The notes beneath the pieces are model-generated. The model ran no database searches. It was not told the DNA's origin and worked only from the letters and a program-made list of their open reading frames with translations. From positions 124,001-188,000 of the forward strand of contig CBDCZY010000009.1 in the NCBI GenBank assembly GCA_965224745.1: a stretch of 64,000 bases of DNA, written 5' to 3'. This document shows, piece by piece, positions 45,565 to 53,598 of the stretch; within the stretch, counting starts at the first letter, position 1, and every line of letters begins with the position of its first letter. This DNA is from CBDCZY01 sp965224745. Lineage in GTDB: Bacteria > Pseudomonadota > Gammaproteobacteria > Methylococcales > Methylomonadaceae. The position numbers were made by a program, and so were the translations under genes.

Positions 45565-46131
45565 ATGAACAAAATTTTTTATTCATTACTGTTAGGTGCA
45601 GCAGTAGGTAGTGCAAACGCTGCAACAGTGAGCTATTCAACAGGTGATGGTTCACTTGATATCGTTCCTAGCATGCCTCAAGATCAAGTCTCTGTTCTTT
45701 TTAGCAAAGATGAAGATGCTTCGGCAGCAGGCGTAATTCCTTTGAACATTGAAGTAGAAGCACCAATCACCTCATATACTGTTGAATTAACATCTACTGT
45801 TAATCCACACAGTGGTTTTGGAGATGACTTTACTGTTACTTTCTCTGATGGTACAACGTTTGGTCTTGGTGATTTTACTGAAAACTTTGATACTGGGGGT
45901 TATGGAGCCAGTCTTGGTAACTTAGAAGCTGGTTCATACAACTTTACTTTGGCTGGTTCAATCCTGAAAGAAGAGACGGGTTTAGATATCCGTGTTATGG
46001 GTAATCCTACCAGTGCTGAAGAAGGTGTTACGAGTCCAGATACTGGAGCTGTTCCTGTTCCAGCGGCTGTTTGGTTGTTCGGATCTTCCTTAGGCTTATT
46101 AGGGTTTATCCGTCGACGTAAAGCGGCTTAA
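45565..46131 (+). CDS. PEP-CTERM sorting-domain protein
   Basis: A 188-residue exported protein: signal peptide (IFYSLLLGAAVGSANA), a beta-rich, low-complexity body (DGSLDIVPSMPQDQVSVLF, TVELTSTVNPHSGFGDDFTVTFSDG), and a C-terminal tail VPVPAAVWLFGSSLGLLGFIRRRKAA. The tail has the three parts of a PEP-CTERM signal: a Val-Pro motif, a membrane helix and an Arg cluster. Exosortase removes it and directs the protein to the surface or matrix. The function of the body is unknown. A strong terminator follows, so it is a single-gene unit. Confidence 0.88.
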   Translation: MNKIFYSLLLGAAVGSANAATVSYSTGDGSLDIVPSMPQDQVSVLFSKDEDASAAGVIPLNIEVEAPITSYTVELTSTVNPHSGFGDDFTVTFSDGTTFGLGDFTENFDTGGYGASLGNLEAGSYNFTLAGSILKEETGLDIRVMGNPTSAEEGVTSPDTGAVPVPAAVWLFGSSLGLLGFIRRRKAA

Positions 46132-46155
46132 TGGTAAGGTTATATCAACTGGAGG

Positions 46156-46182
46156 AAAGGGAGCAATTGCTCCCTTTTTTTT
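46156..46182 (+). terminator. Rho-independent terminator after PEP-CTERM gene 1
   Basis: AAGGGAGCAATTGCTCCCTT makes a perfect self-complementary stem followed by a run of eight T. It ends about 50 bases after the stop. It may also slow transcripts coming from coaX on the other strand, which lacks such a T-run here. Confidence 0.9.
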
Positions 46183-46210
46183 ACTCTGTAATAGTAGAAT
46201 TAACCGTTAA

Positions 46211-46960
46211 TCAAGAAGATTTATCCCTTAAAATCAGTAACCCTTTGAATATCAAATCTTGATCTATAGTGACTGAATATTTCAATCGAGCACTGATAAT
46301 TTCGGCATCACCGCCGCAAAGTAATAAACTTTTTAGTCCGATTTTATTATTCTTTATTTCATTAGCGATCGCTTGTTCAATCAACCCTACACCAGATAAT
46401 AAAATGCCACTATTGACAGCAGTTGCCGTATCTCCACTTAGTCCGATGGGGGTATCTTCCTGTATGTCGTTGATCTGACTGGTACCCTGAATAATAGATT
46501 GTTTCATTGTATAAATGCCCGGGGCGATCAAACCACCCAAATGAAGTCCGGTAGCATCTATAACATCAATGGTAATAGCTGAACCACAATCGATAATACA
46601 CGCTGGAAGTGGATAATGATGAGCAGCGGCTAGCAAGGCAACCCAACGATCAACGCCTAACTGAGATGGGTTGTCGTAACCATTCCTCACTCCAAATTGC
46701 TGAGTTACTGACTGCGTAAAAAAAGGAACTTGCTGCCACAACTGCTGTACTAAATCTGTTATAGAATCTGCAATTCGCTGTCCTGCGACATTACTTATTA
46801 TTACCTTAATGGGTTGATCCAATCGCTCCCATTCGTTCATGAGGAAAGCACAATCAAGCTGACCTTTTTGATGATAAATCGGTTTGCCAGTATTAATACG
46901 ACCATTGACTGCAACAGCCCACTTAAGCCTGGAATTTCCAATGTCAATTAATAAAATCAT
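46211..46960 (-). CDS. coaX: Type III pantothenate kinase
   Basis: A 249-residue ASKHA-fold kinase for the first step of CoA synthesis. Motifs: MILLIDIGNSRLKWAV (phosphate loop), GVDRWVALLAA, CIIDCGSAITIDVID and GGLIAPGIYTM. Its start overlaps the stop of birA by 4 nt. birA-coaX pairing is common in proteobacteria. Confidence 0.95.
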   Translation of the reverse strand: MILLIDIGNSRLKWAVAVNGRINTGKPIYHQKGQLDCAFLMNEWERLDQPIKVIISNVAGQRIADSITDLVQQLWQQVPFFTQSVTQQFGVRNGYDNPSQLGVDRWVALLAAAHHYPLPACIIDCGSAITIDVIDATGLHLGGLIAPGIYTMKQSIIQGTSQINDIQEDTPIGLSGDTATAVNSGILLSGVGLIEQAIANEIKNNKIGLKSLLLCGGDAEIISARLKYSVTIDQDLIFKGLLILRDKSS

Positions 46961-47952
46961 TGGCTGGAATTAAAACTAATTTCACCGGAAGCATAAGCCT
47001 TGGTTTGACCATCTAGAGATCTAATCAAGAGTAAACCTTGTGAATTAATGCCTTGTACTTCACCTGATATAGCGCTATTTCCGGTATAAAAATTAACTTT
47101 TTTGCCTCGCATAGCATCCCATTTCCCCCATTCTTTGGCAAAAGGATCAAAGCCTGTCGACTCATATTGATTTATGATGGGTACTATTTCGTTAAGCAAA
47201 CAAGCAACAAGTTGATTTCTTGTAGGAAACTGAACCTTTAGTATCCGACTAATTTGTTCTAAATCAACCCAGTCCTGATCAATTGCTTGAGCTTGAATAG
47301 CGGTCAAATATAGATTTAAACCGATACCGACGACCACTTGGCATGGCCCGCCAGCTTCTCCCGCTAATTCAACTAAAATCCCCCCCAGTTTACGATATCT
47401 CCAATAAATGTCATTAGGCCATTTTAGGGCGACTTCATGCAAACCTGCTTTCGATAAGGCTTTAGCTACCCCTATGCCGACCGCGAGACTTAATCCGGAG
47501 ATTGCAGAAGGCCCAACTTGATAGTGCTTCAATAATGATAAATAAATATTCGCTCCAAAGGGAGATATCCAGAACCTTCCACGTCGACCTCGGCCGGCAG
47601 TTTGCTGCTCAGCCAGGCAAACTTCTAACCCGGTAAAAACATCGACAGGATTGGAAACAAAAAAATTATTGGTAGAGTCAATTTGATTGGTAAGATGGAA
47701 AGAGGAAATTAAATCATCAACGTCAGCATTTAAACCCTCTTGAATGCTATTTTTATCCAACAACTCCAGGGGCTTGGCAAGACGATAACCTTTGCCCGAA
47801 ACGGCGATGATTTCAATATCTAAGTGGGAAATAGCCTGTAGATGCTTCCATATCGCGGAACGAGTAATACCCAGCTTTTTAGCCATTTGGCTACCCGAGT
47901 GAAAAGCTCCATCTGCTAAAAGGTGAAGAATTTTGATCTTTAATGGATTGAT
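46957..47952 (-). CDS. birA: Biotin-protein ligase / biotin operon repressor, probable non-canonical start
   Basis: A bifunctional BirA of about 331 residues: an N-terminal winged helix, then the ligase domain (QIDSTNNFF, AEQQTAGRGRRGRFWISPFGANIYLS, LKWPNDIYWRYRKLGGILVEL) and a C-terminal SH3-like domain. The first ATG (47886) would begin in the middle of the winged helix. Upstream in the same frame lie ILHLLADGAFHSGSQ, exactly the missing first helices, back to a stop at 47961. No ATG, GTG or TTG is in that stretch. I therefore place the start at an ATC (47952), with AGG 5 nt upstream and the preceding gene's stop 14 nt away. If that is wrong, the protein lacks part of its DNA-binding domain. 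It should biotinylate PycB and AccB. Confidence 0.8.
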   Translation of the reverse strand: MNPLKIKILHLLADGAFHSGSQMAKKLGITRSAIWKHLQAISHLDIEIIAVSGKGYRLAKPLELLDKNSIQEGLNADVDDLISSFHLTNQIDSTNNFFVSNPVDVFTGLEVCLAEQQTAGRGRRGRFWISPFGANIYLSLLKHYQVGPSAISGLSLAVGIGVAKALSKAGLHEVALKWPNDIYWRYRKLGGILVELAGEAGGPCQVVVGIGLNLYLTAIQAQAIDQDWVDLEQISRILKVQFPTRNQLVACLLNEIVPIINQYESTGFDPFAKEWGKWDAMRGKKVNFYTGNSAISGEVQGINSQGLLLIRSLDGQTKAYASGEISFNSSQ

Positions 47953-47966
47953 TAATACCTAACTCG

Positions 47967-48566
47967 CTATAAAATGTGTTTGCGATCACGTAGCTGCTGC
48001 ATTTGTCGTTTAACCACATGTTTAATTAACAATTCTTTATCGTCCTCCTCAATAACATCGTATTCTACAGCAACATAGTAAGGAAAATCAGCCTGACTTT
48101 CAGTCGTTTCTTGACAATAAACTACATGACCTTTCGCCACAATTACCGAAACACTGGAGGGCAATAATAACTGAATCTCGATTACACTGTCTTTCTGGAT
48201 GTTATCGTCACACTCAAAAGCTATGCCTGTCGCACTGAGGTTCACATTTCGAGCAGTGACTTTACCAAAATCAACATTTTGTAACATGATGCTACGCGCT
48301 AAAACATCGACTTTGTTTTCCAGCAGTCTTAAATAATCAGCGCTGTCAGGCTGATCACGCTCTAATCTTCTCATTAACGTTTTAGATTCTTGGCTTAAAC
48401 TATCAAGAGCACGAGACAAAGAGGATTGTTTAATACTTTCGAAAAATTGTGGATCAGATGAGTTTTTCTCGTCTTCATTAATGATTTTATACTGTAAAGC
48501 AATCTCATCATCAATGCGAAAAAATTCCCGTCTTTCTTTGTGTTGAGCTTGGCTACTTTCCTTCAT
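47967..48566 (-). CDS. PilZ-domain protein with long helical insert
   Basis: A 199-residue probable cyclic-di-GMP receptor. Both PilZ motifs are present: RxxxR as R13-R17 in RREFFR and NxSxxG as N109-G114 (NLSATG). They are normally about 20-40 residues apart; here about 90 residues of predicted helix (FFESIKQSSLSRALDSLSQESKTLMRRLERDQ and on) come between. A helical insert is known from tetrameric PilZ proteins of Xanthomonas. The start overlaps the motB-like stop (TAATG), so it is coupled to the stator genes and may tune the stator with c-di-GMP. Confidence 0.82.
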   Translation of the reverse strand: MKESSQAQHKERREFFRIDDEIALQYKIINEDEKNSSDPQFFESIKQSSLSRALDSLSQESKTLMRRLERDQPDSADYLRLLENKVDVLARSIMLQNVDFGKVTARNVNLSATGIAFECDDNIQKDSVIEIQLLLPSSVSVIVAKGHVVYCQETTESQADFPYYVAVEYDVIEEDDKELLIKHVVKRQMQQLRDRKHIL

Positions 48567-49507
48567 TAGCGTTTTCCTTTAATGGTATTGGCAATCTCTT
48601 TCAATTTATCAAATCTTTTTGATTGTAAACTATAGGTATCAACCGCTTCAACGGCGTGACCTTTCTGCTCTCTCGAATTTATCAACCTATTTGGGTCGTC
48701 ATACTTGTTTTTTAAGATGACTTCAACCCGACGGTTTTTAGACCGGTTTTTGGCCGAAGTATTCGGTACCAGAGGCTTGGTCTCGGCATGACCTTCAACA
48801 ATGATATTTTTTGCTTTGACCTGTTTATTTCGCATTATGTATTGCGCGACTGTTACCGCTCTTGAGGCAGACAACTCCCAATTAGATCGGTACCAATCAT
48901 CAGAAATTGGAATATTATCAGTATGCCCTGCAACAACAATTCGACCTTCAGATTTCGCAACAATACCGGCTATTTTTTTCATCACAGGCATAAACCCCGG
49001 TTTTAGATCTGCACTGGCCGAGGGGAAAGATCCTTTATCCTCAATTCTGATAATGATATTAGAAGCTTCTGACTCTACAGTCACAAGACCCTGTTTCATT
49101 TCTTTATCCAGATGCTGTTTGATCATACTCAGCTGCTGGGTATTAACTTGTTGCTGCTGTTGTGTTTGAATCTGAATTGAAGCATCGATATCTTCTGGAA
49201 TCTTTAAGTGTTGCCTTTCTTCAGTCGTTTGTCGGATTTCTTCCATTGGCGTAGGTTCGGTCGGTGCTGGAGAAAAATGTTGCGCAATAATACTCACCCC
49301 CATCGGAGGTTCATAAGCTGGAACTTCTCTTTGTACCCCAAAAGCATCCTTCATTGAATCAGCCATTTTTTTAAAACGGATTTTGTCCATCGTGGCAAAG
49401 GATAAGAGCAACACGAAGAAACACATCAACAAAGACATCAAATCCGCAAATGTGGCTAGCCAGAGGGGTGCGCCTTCAGGGGGACACTTTGGACAATCGT
49501 CAGACAT
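48566..49507 (-). CDS. pomB: Flagellar stator subunit MotB/PomB-like
   Basis: A 313-residue stator protein with one membrane helix (WLATFADLMSLLMCFFVLLLSFATMD) carrying the ion-binding Asp22. A plug/linker region follows, then an OmpA-type peptidoglycan-binding domain (about 165-280: IVVAGHTDNIPISDDWYRSNWELSASRAVTVAQYI, GHAETKPLVPN and NRRVEVIL). The N-terminal CPKC motif is notable. With the PomA-like gene 27 nt upstream it forms a stator, probably sodium-driven by family resemblance. No other flagellar genes are nearby. Confidence 0.92.
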   Translation of the reverse strand: MSDDCPKCPPEGAPLWLATFADLMSLLMCFFVLLLSFATMDKIRFKKMADSMKDAFGVQREVPAYEPPMGVSIIAQHFSPAPTEPTPMEEIRQTTEERQHLKIPEDIDASIQIQTQQQQQVNTQQLSMIKQHLDKEMKQGLVTVESEASNIIIRIEDKGSFPSASADLKPGFMPVMKKIAGIVAKSEGRIVVAGHTDNIPISDDWYRSNWELSASRAVTVAQYIMRNKQVKAKNIIVEGHAETKPLVPNTSAKNRSKNRRVEVILKNKYDDPNRLINSREQKGHAVEAVDTYSLQSKRFDKLKEIANTIKGKR

Positions 49508-49534
49508 AATAAATCCTTTTAAACAGTTGCTTGG

Positions 49535-50293
49535 TTAAGCGTCTTCAGTCTTTCTCTTTTTTTCAGAAACGTAAGAATACAAGAGCGATTCAAGTACTTT
49601 TGGATTTATGCCTTCCTGAATACCCGAAATAGTCTCTAAAATCAGTTCACGATTGACTTTCTCATAAGAAGAGACTGAAGCTAACTTGTCAACAATCGGT
49701 ATCGCAAACATATTTGCAATCATCGCGCCGTAAAGAGTAGTTAACAGAGCAATCGCCATGGCAGGACCGATACTGGCGGGGTCAGACATGTTAGCAAGCA
49801 TTTGCACTAAGCCTACTAAGGTTCCAATCATGCCCATAGCCGGCGCTAAATCACCCACACCTTTCCACATTGACTGGCCGACTTCATGACGGCCAATGAC
49901 TTGATCGATTTCTTGGGATAGCATTTTTTTGACGAAGTCCGGATCATGACCATCAACACACAAACCGACACCTTTTTGCAAAAAGGGATTAGTAATTTGT
50001 TCTCCCTCTAAAGCCAAAAGACCGTTTTTGCGGGCGACATCTGACAATCTAACCGCATCTTCAATCAGCTCTGCTGGTTTGTCATTTTTATTCAAAAACG
50101 CCTTGCCTACAACGCTAAACGAACGGATAAAATCAGACAATGGTAAACGCATCAACGATACACCAAAAGTTCCACCAAAGACGATTAAGAGAGAAGCGAC
50201 ATCTACAAACAGCATGACATCACCACCGGTCGCAATCGCAGCGATAATGATACCTAATCCTAATATAAACCCAACGAGAGTTGCTATGTCCAC
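49535..50293 (-). CDS. pomA: Flagellar stator subunit MotA/PomA-like
   Basis: A 252-residue protein with four membrane helices, the partner of the PomB-like subunit. Typical text: LVGFILGLGIIIAAIATGGDVMLFVDVASLLIVFGGTFGVSLMRLP for helices 1-2, and GDLAPAMGMIGTLVGLVQML and ALLTTLYGAMIANMFAIPIVDKL for helices 3-4. The start is a GTG with AGAGG 6 nt upstream. It heads the operon pomA-pomB-PilZ-birA-coaX. Confidence 0.93.
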   Translation of the reverse strand: MDIATLVGFILGLGIIIAAIATGGDVMLFVDVASLLIVFGGTFGVSLMRLPLSDFIRSFSVVGKAFLNKNDKPAELIEDAVRLSDVARKNGLLALEGEQITNPFLQKGVGLCVDGHDPDFVKKMLSQEIDQVIGRHEVGQSMWKGVGDLAPAMGMIGTLVGLVQMLANMSDPASIGPAMAIALLTTLYGAMIANMFAIPIVDKLASVSSYEKVNRELILETISGIQEGINPKVLESLLYSYVSEKKRKTEDA

Positions 50294-50448
50294 TATAGAC
50301 CTCTACTGAAATACGTTAAATGATTGGAGTAAAACGAAAGCTAGAATGAAAATATCCTTATTTTCCTATTGGAGAGTAAAAAATGGTCGATCCTTCTTTC
50401 TCTTAAAGCATAGAATAAAATAATAAGGATTCAACTAAATTGGTTAGC

Positions 50449-50931
50449 TTAATTCCGATTCCAAAATTTCTGCATTTCAATAAACATAAATGATGCAGTC
50501 CAGGTAATCATGACCAACCCAGTTAAAGCTTCAAGCCCTGCTAAAAAGCGGATGTGTCCCTGTGGTGAAATATCACCGAAACCCAAGGAAGTATAGGTAG
50601 TAAAGGAAAAATAAGCACAATCTAATAACGTTCCATTAAATTGGCCATGCAACGAACCAAAGTGACCATTGCGAATCAAAAAATAATAACCGGCGGCAAA
50701 TAACCACATTTCCAACACATGGGCAATCAGTGCGCCAAACACACCAAACAAGACCCTAAACCGCCTTTTTATTGGTACCTTTGGTAACTTTAAGGAAAGC
50801 CAATTCAGAACTTCATAATGAAGCAACACGACAACCGTAATTAAGATTGAATTAATAACAAATATTGCGAGCATCTTGCTTATATAGTTATGTCTACCCC
50901 GCCACTCATTGAGAAACAAGGTGGTAGCCAA
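50449..50931 (-). CDS. Two-helix potassium-channel-like protein
   Basis: A protein of up to 160 residues with about three hydrophobic segments and a pore loop TTYTSLGFGDISPQG, a variant of the TVGYGD selectivity filter of potassium channels, followed by the inner helix (GLVMITWTASFMFI). It has no cytosolic regulatory domain. The start is unclear: the TTG at 50931 has AGAGG directly before it, too close to work well; TTG at 50919 or ATG at 50874 are alternatives. It follows slyD almost without a gap. Confidence 0.8.
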   Translation of the reverse strand: MATTLFLNEWRGRHNYISKMLAIFVINSILITVVVLLHYEVLNWLSLKLPKVPIKRRFRVLFGVFGALIAHVLEMWLFAAGYYFLIRNGHFGSLHGQFNGTLLDCAYFSFTTYTSLGFGDISPQGHIRFLAGLEALTGLVMITWTASFMFIEMQKFWNRN

Positions 50932-50934
50932 CCT

Positions 50935-51420
50935 CTAATGGTGATGTCCCCCAGCACCATGCACATGTCCGTGAGCGATTTCATTCGCAGTGGCATCACG
51001 AACAGCTTGAATCTCAATATCGAATATCAATGTTTTACCAGCTAAAGGATGATTAGTATCAATATCAAGGTTAAACTTACCTACTTTAACAATCGTCCCT
51101 TCCCTTGTACCTTTTCCCAGATCATAAACAACGACACCTCCTGGCTTATATTTACCTGGGTTCAATACTTTTTTAATAGAAATGCGCTGCGGTGGAAGTT
51201 TCTTTCTAGCCCCATAAGCCTGTTCAGGCAGTAAAGTCAAACCAAACTGCTCATTATCCTGCCTGCCTGATAACGCTTCCTCCAAAGCTGGTAACATACT
51301 TTGATGACCGTGCAAATAAACCAAGGGTTCATGCTTCTGAGAATCTTCTATGGTGCTATCGTGACCTTCTTCGGTTACCTTGTAATGCAGAGTAACCACT
51401 TTATCCTTTTCTATTATCAT
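50935..51420 (-). CDS. slyD: SlyD-like FKBP-type peptidyl-prolyl isomerase
   Basis: A 161-residue protein: FKBP core (DKVVTLHYKVTEEG, PLVYLHGHQSMLPALEEALSGRQDNEQFGLTLLPEQAYG) with the inserted IF chaperone domain, then LDIDTNHPLAGKTLIFDIEIQAVRDAT. The C-terminal tail is His-rich (HGHVHGAGGHHH), a shortened form of the metal-binding tail of SlyD, which supplies nickel for hydrogenase and acts as a chaperone. The AT-rich promoter region lies upstream toward the vapC relic. Confidence 0.93.
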   Translation of the reverse strand: MIIEKDKVVTLHYKVTEEGHDSTIEDSQKHEPLVYLHGHQSMLPALEEALSGRQDNEQFGLTLLPEQAYGARKKLPPQRISIKKVLNPGKYKPGGVVVYDLGKGTREGTIVKVGKFNLDIDTNHPLAGKTLIFDIEIQAVRDATANEIAHGHVHGAGGHHH

Positions 51421-51536
51421 GTTTTTTTTATTGGCTAAAAAAATCGAAGTATGTCATGGGGGTTGAAGCAGTGCAACGAATTAGTAGTACAAAAGTCTTT
51501 TACTCTAATTATTCATTCATGGTTCGGCCAAAAGAA

Positions 51537-51891
51537 TCAATAAACAAGCCTTTTGCGATAACCATCTGGCCCAGTTTTCAGTTCTTTGACGCATGCAAAA
51601 TGCTTACGATTGTTAGTAACCAGCATCATCTTCAGACTTTGCGTGAGCCACTATCATCATATCCATGATGCCTATTGGCGTTCCGTTGGTTTCTAATTGC
51701 GCTATGAAATCGTTAATCACTGAAAGATTAACCCGCTTGGTACTGGAGCGTTCAACACCGTACATTAATTCAGCATAAGTGACGATAGAAACGCAAACGT
51801 TTCCCACTAGCCCTTGCATAGAGACGACTTTTCTGGTCGAATTAAGAAGCCGCTTAACTGGTTCGAGTACCCGACTGTTAATGCATTTCAA
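51537..51891 (-). pseudogene. VapC-like PIN-domain toxin relic
   Basis: The frame holds recognisable VapC text: VSIVTYAELMYGVERSSTKRVNLSVINDFIAQLE and GTPIGIMDMMIVAHAKS. The N-terminal catalytic start (MLDTN) is missing. About 20 residues between FIAQLE and NGTPIG are lost. After AHAKS the frame shifts: the expected end LVTNNRKHFACVKELK is read in another frame and stops at 51537. No VapB antitoxin gene is present. So this is a decayed toxin gene next to a palindromic repeat. Confidence 0.8.
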
Positions 51892-51970
51892 GGCTGTATT
51901 TGAAAAAAAGAAAAATATGGAAATCTATGAAGCGCTCTGAAAAACTTTTTAAGGGCTGACTAGTTAGCTT

Positions 51971-52002
51971 GCTATGCGCCCCTATGCGCCTTGAAGACAA
52001 AC
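51971..52002 (-). repeat. Fragment of the palindromic repeat family
   Basis: CTATGCGCC...TTGAAGACAAAC is the reverse complement of part of the left arm of the repeat (gtttgtcttcaaggcg and gcgcatag), with the intervening bases deleted. It lies 44 bases left of copy 2. Confidence 0.5.
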
Positions 52003-52045
52003 CAAAATCCTGTGTCAAACTTTCGTATACTATTGAATCCTGGTT

Positions 52046-52216
52046 CCTAAGGAACGCGCACGGAATAAGTTCGGCAACTAGCGCGGGGTTTTTGTTTGTC
52101 TTCAAGGCGTGGCAACTGGCGCATAGCAGGCTACGCAACTGTTGCCACAACACCGAAGACGGACAAAAAAACAAGTTAGTTGTCGTAGTTATTTCGTGCA
52201 CGTTGCTAACCTTTGG
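52046..52216. repeat. Palindromic MITE-like element, copy 2
   Basis: About 170 bases, nearly identical to copy 1. The ends (CCTAAGGAACGCGCACGG and its partner) and the inner stem gtggcaac...gttgccac pair along almost the full length. The right end carries the last codons and the stop of the glycosyltransferase gene. The open frame 51878-52231 (minus) is a by-product. Confidence 0.85.
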
Positions 52217-53342
52217 GTGGTACCCCTGCAACCATCTCAGTCAACAGTTCTTGCCACCGTTTTTTGTTCATTGTTAAGGCTTTGGCAAAACGTTCGGCGG
52301 CACTATTAGACGCCATTTTGTATTCATCAGGATTTTGTTTCCAAAATATTAATTTTTCTAACGCTGCAGGCACAAAGGGAGAATCTAGTTGGATAACTTG
52401 CCCACACTTGGAGTCAACAAGTTCAGGAATACTTCCGCGCCCAAAAGCGATAACCGGGATCCCATATTTCATGGCTTCATGAATAGTCAGAGGTTCAGCT
52501 TCGTTGGCATAACGGGTAGGAAAAATAAGGACATCGATAGAATTAAAATAGTTCTCTTTTTGATCACCATATTGTGGCCCGACATAGTCAACTGTGGATA
52601 ACTTACTTATCCTTTGATTAAATTCCTTTTCTGTTTCTTCGTCTTGAAATGGACCCGCAACTTTACCTTTTATCGGTAAGCCTTTCTGTTCACAAGCTTC
52701 TAACAACTCGAGAAAATCAAACACCCCTTTTTCTTTCGCTATATTGCTAATAAAGCCTATTGTCTTTACAGAATCCCTTTTCATGTTTGTAACTGATTTA
52801 TTATCCGTAAAAAAAGTTGCATTGGATATGGGTATAACATTCTTAACAACAGCATATTGTTTTTGCAGCTTTTCTGCCATACCTTGTGATAAAGTGATGT
52901 GAACAGCTTGTTGCCCGGCGATTTTAGTAAGCAAGTCTGCAACCCAGAAGTATTTGTCTAAGTAGGCAAAACTATGATGATGGAGATATATCTTCATTCC
53001 ACGGAAACGCGCAAGTGATAGAAAAAAAAGTTCGTAGACTTGGCCATATCCACCTGAAGGGCTGATGTACAACGTTGAACCTTGTAGTTTCCAGGTACTC
53101 ATGAACCGTATCAACCCACTCATTACTGTCGAAATCCGTGAAAGTCGGGAAAACACTGATCGTTGCAGATTTTGTGATGCAACATTAATAGTATATAACT
53201 CAATATTAGATTCCATTAACTGTTTACGCACTTCCGCATTAACCGCAGCCATACCATGCACTGGCGGTGGAAATGCACAAACCATGCAGACTGACGGAGG
53301 TTCGGTGTTTATTGAATTATCTTTTTCTGGTGTTTTTGACAT
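52206..53342 (-). CDS. Glycosyltransferase family 4-like protein
   Basis: A 378-residue GT-B fold enzyme. The N-terminal half begins CMVCAFPPPVHGMAAVNAEV; the donor half has IGFISNIAKEKGVFDFLELLEA, VDYVGPQYGDQKENYFNSIDVLIFPTRYANE and the EX7E motif in EAEPLTIHEAMKYGIPVIAFGRGSIPE. It probably transfers a sugar to a surface polysaccharide or lipid; the substrate is unknown. It stands alone, without other polysaccharide genes. Its last codons (GVPPKG-stop) lie in the end of repeat copy 2, so the natural C-terminus may have been changed. Confidence 0.85.
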   Translation of the reverse strand: MSKTPEKDNSINTEPPSVCMVCAFPPPVHGMAAVNAEVRKQLMESNIELYTINVASQNLQRSVFSRLSRISTVMSGLIRFMSTWKLQGSTLYISPSGGYGQVYELFFLSLARFRGMKIYLHHHSFAYLDKYFWVADLLTKIAGQQAVHITLSQGMAEKLQKQYAVVKNVIPISNATFFTDNKSVTNMKRDSVKTIGFISNIAKEKGVFDFLELLEACEQKGLPIKGKVAGPFQDEETEKEFNQRISKLSTVDYVGPQYGDQKENYFNSIDVLIFPTRYANEAEPLTIHEAMKYGIPVIAFGRGSIPELVDSKCGQVIQLDSPFVPAALEKLIFWKQNPDEYKMASNSAAERFAKALTMNKKRWQELLTEMVAGVPPKG

Positions 53343-53598
53343 CTTAATTAGTTATTTGAGAAGAAAATATAGACATTATATTAAGTCGCAATCAGCATCA
53401 CACCTAATTGCAAAGATTTGTTACCAAGCTTTATCAGAATGAATGTAACCGTCTGAATACCCTGCCCTTGTAACAAAACCAAGTACTATGAAATGTTTTT
53501 TCAGTGCATTCAGTGGTCTACAGAGCAAAGAAGATACTCTTATCTGTAATTGATTGCAAAACTTCTAATCAGGTTATACCCGTTCGCAAATTGTAGAT

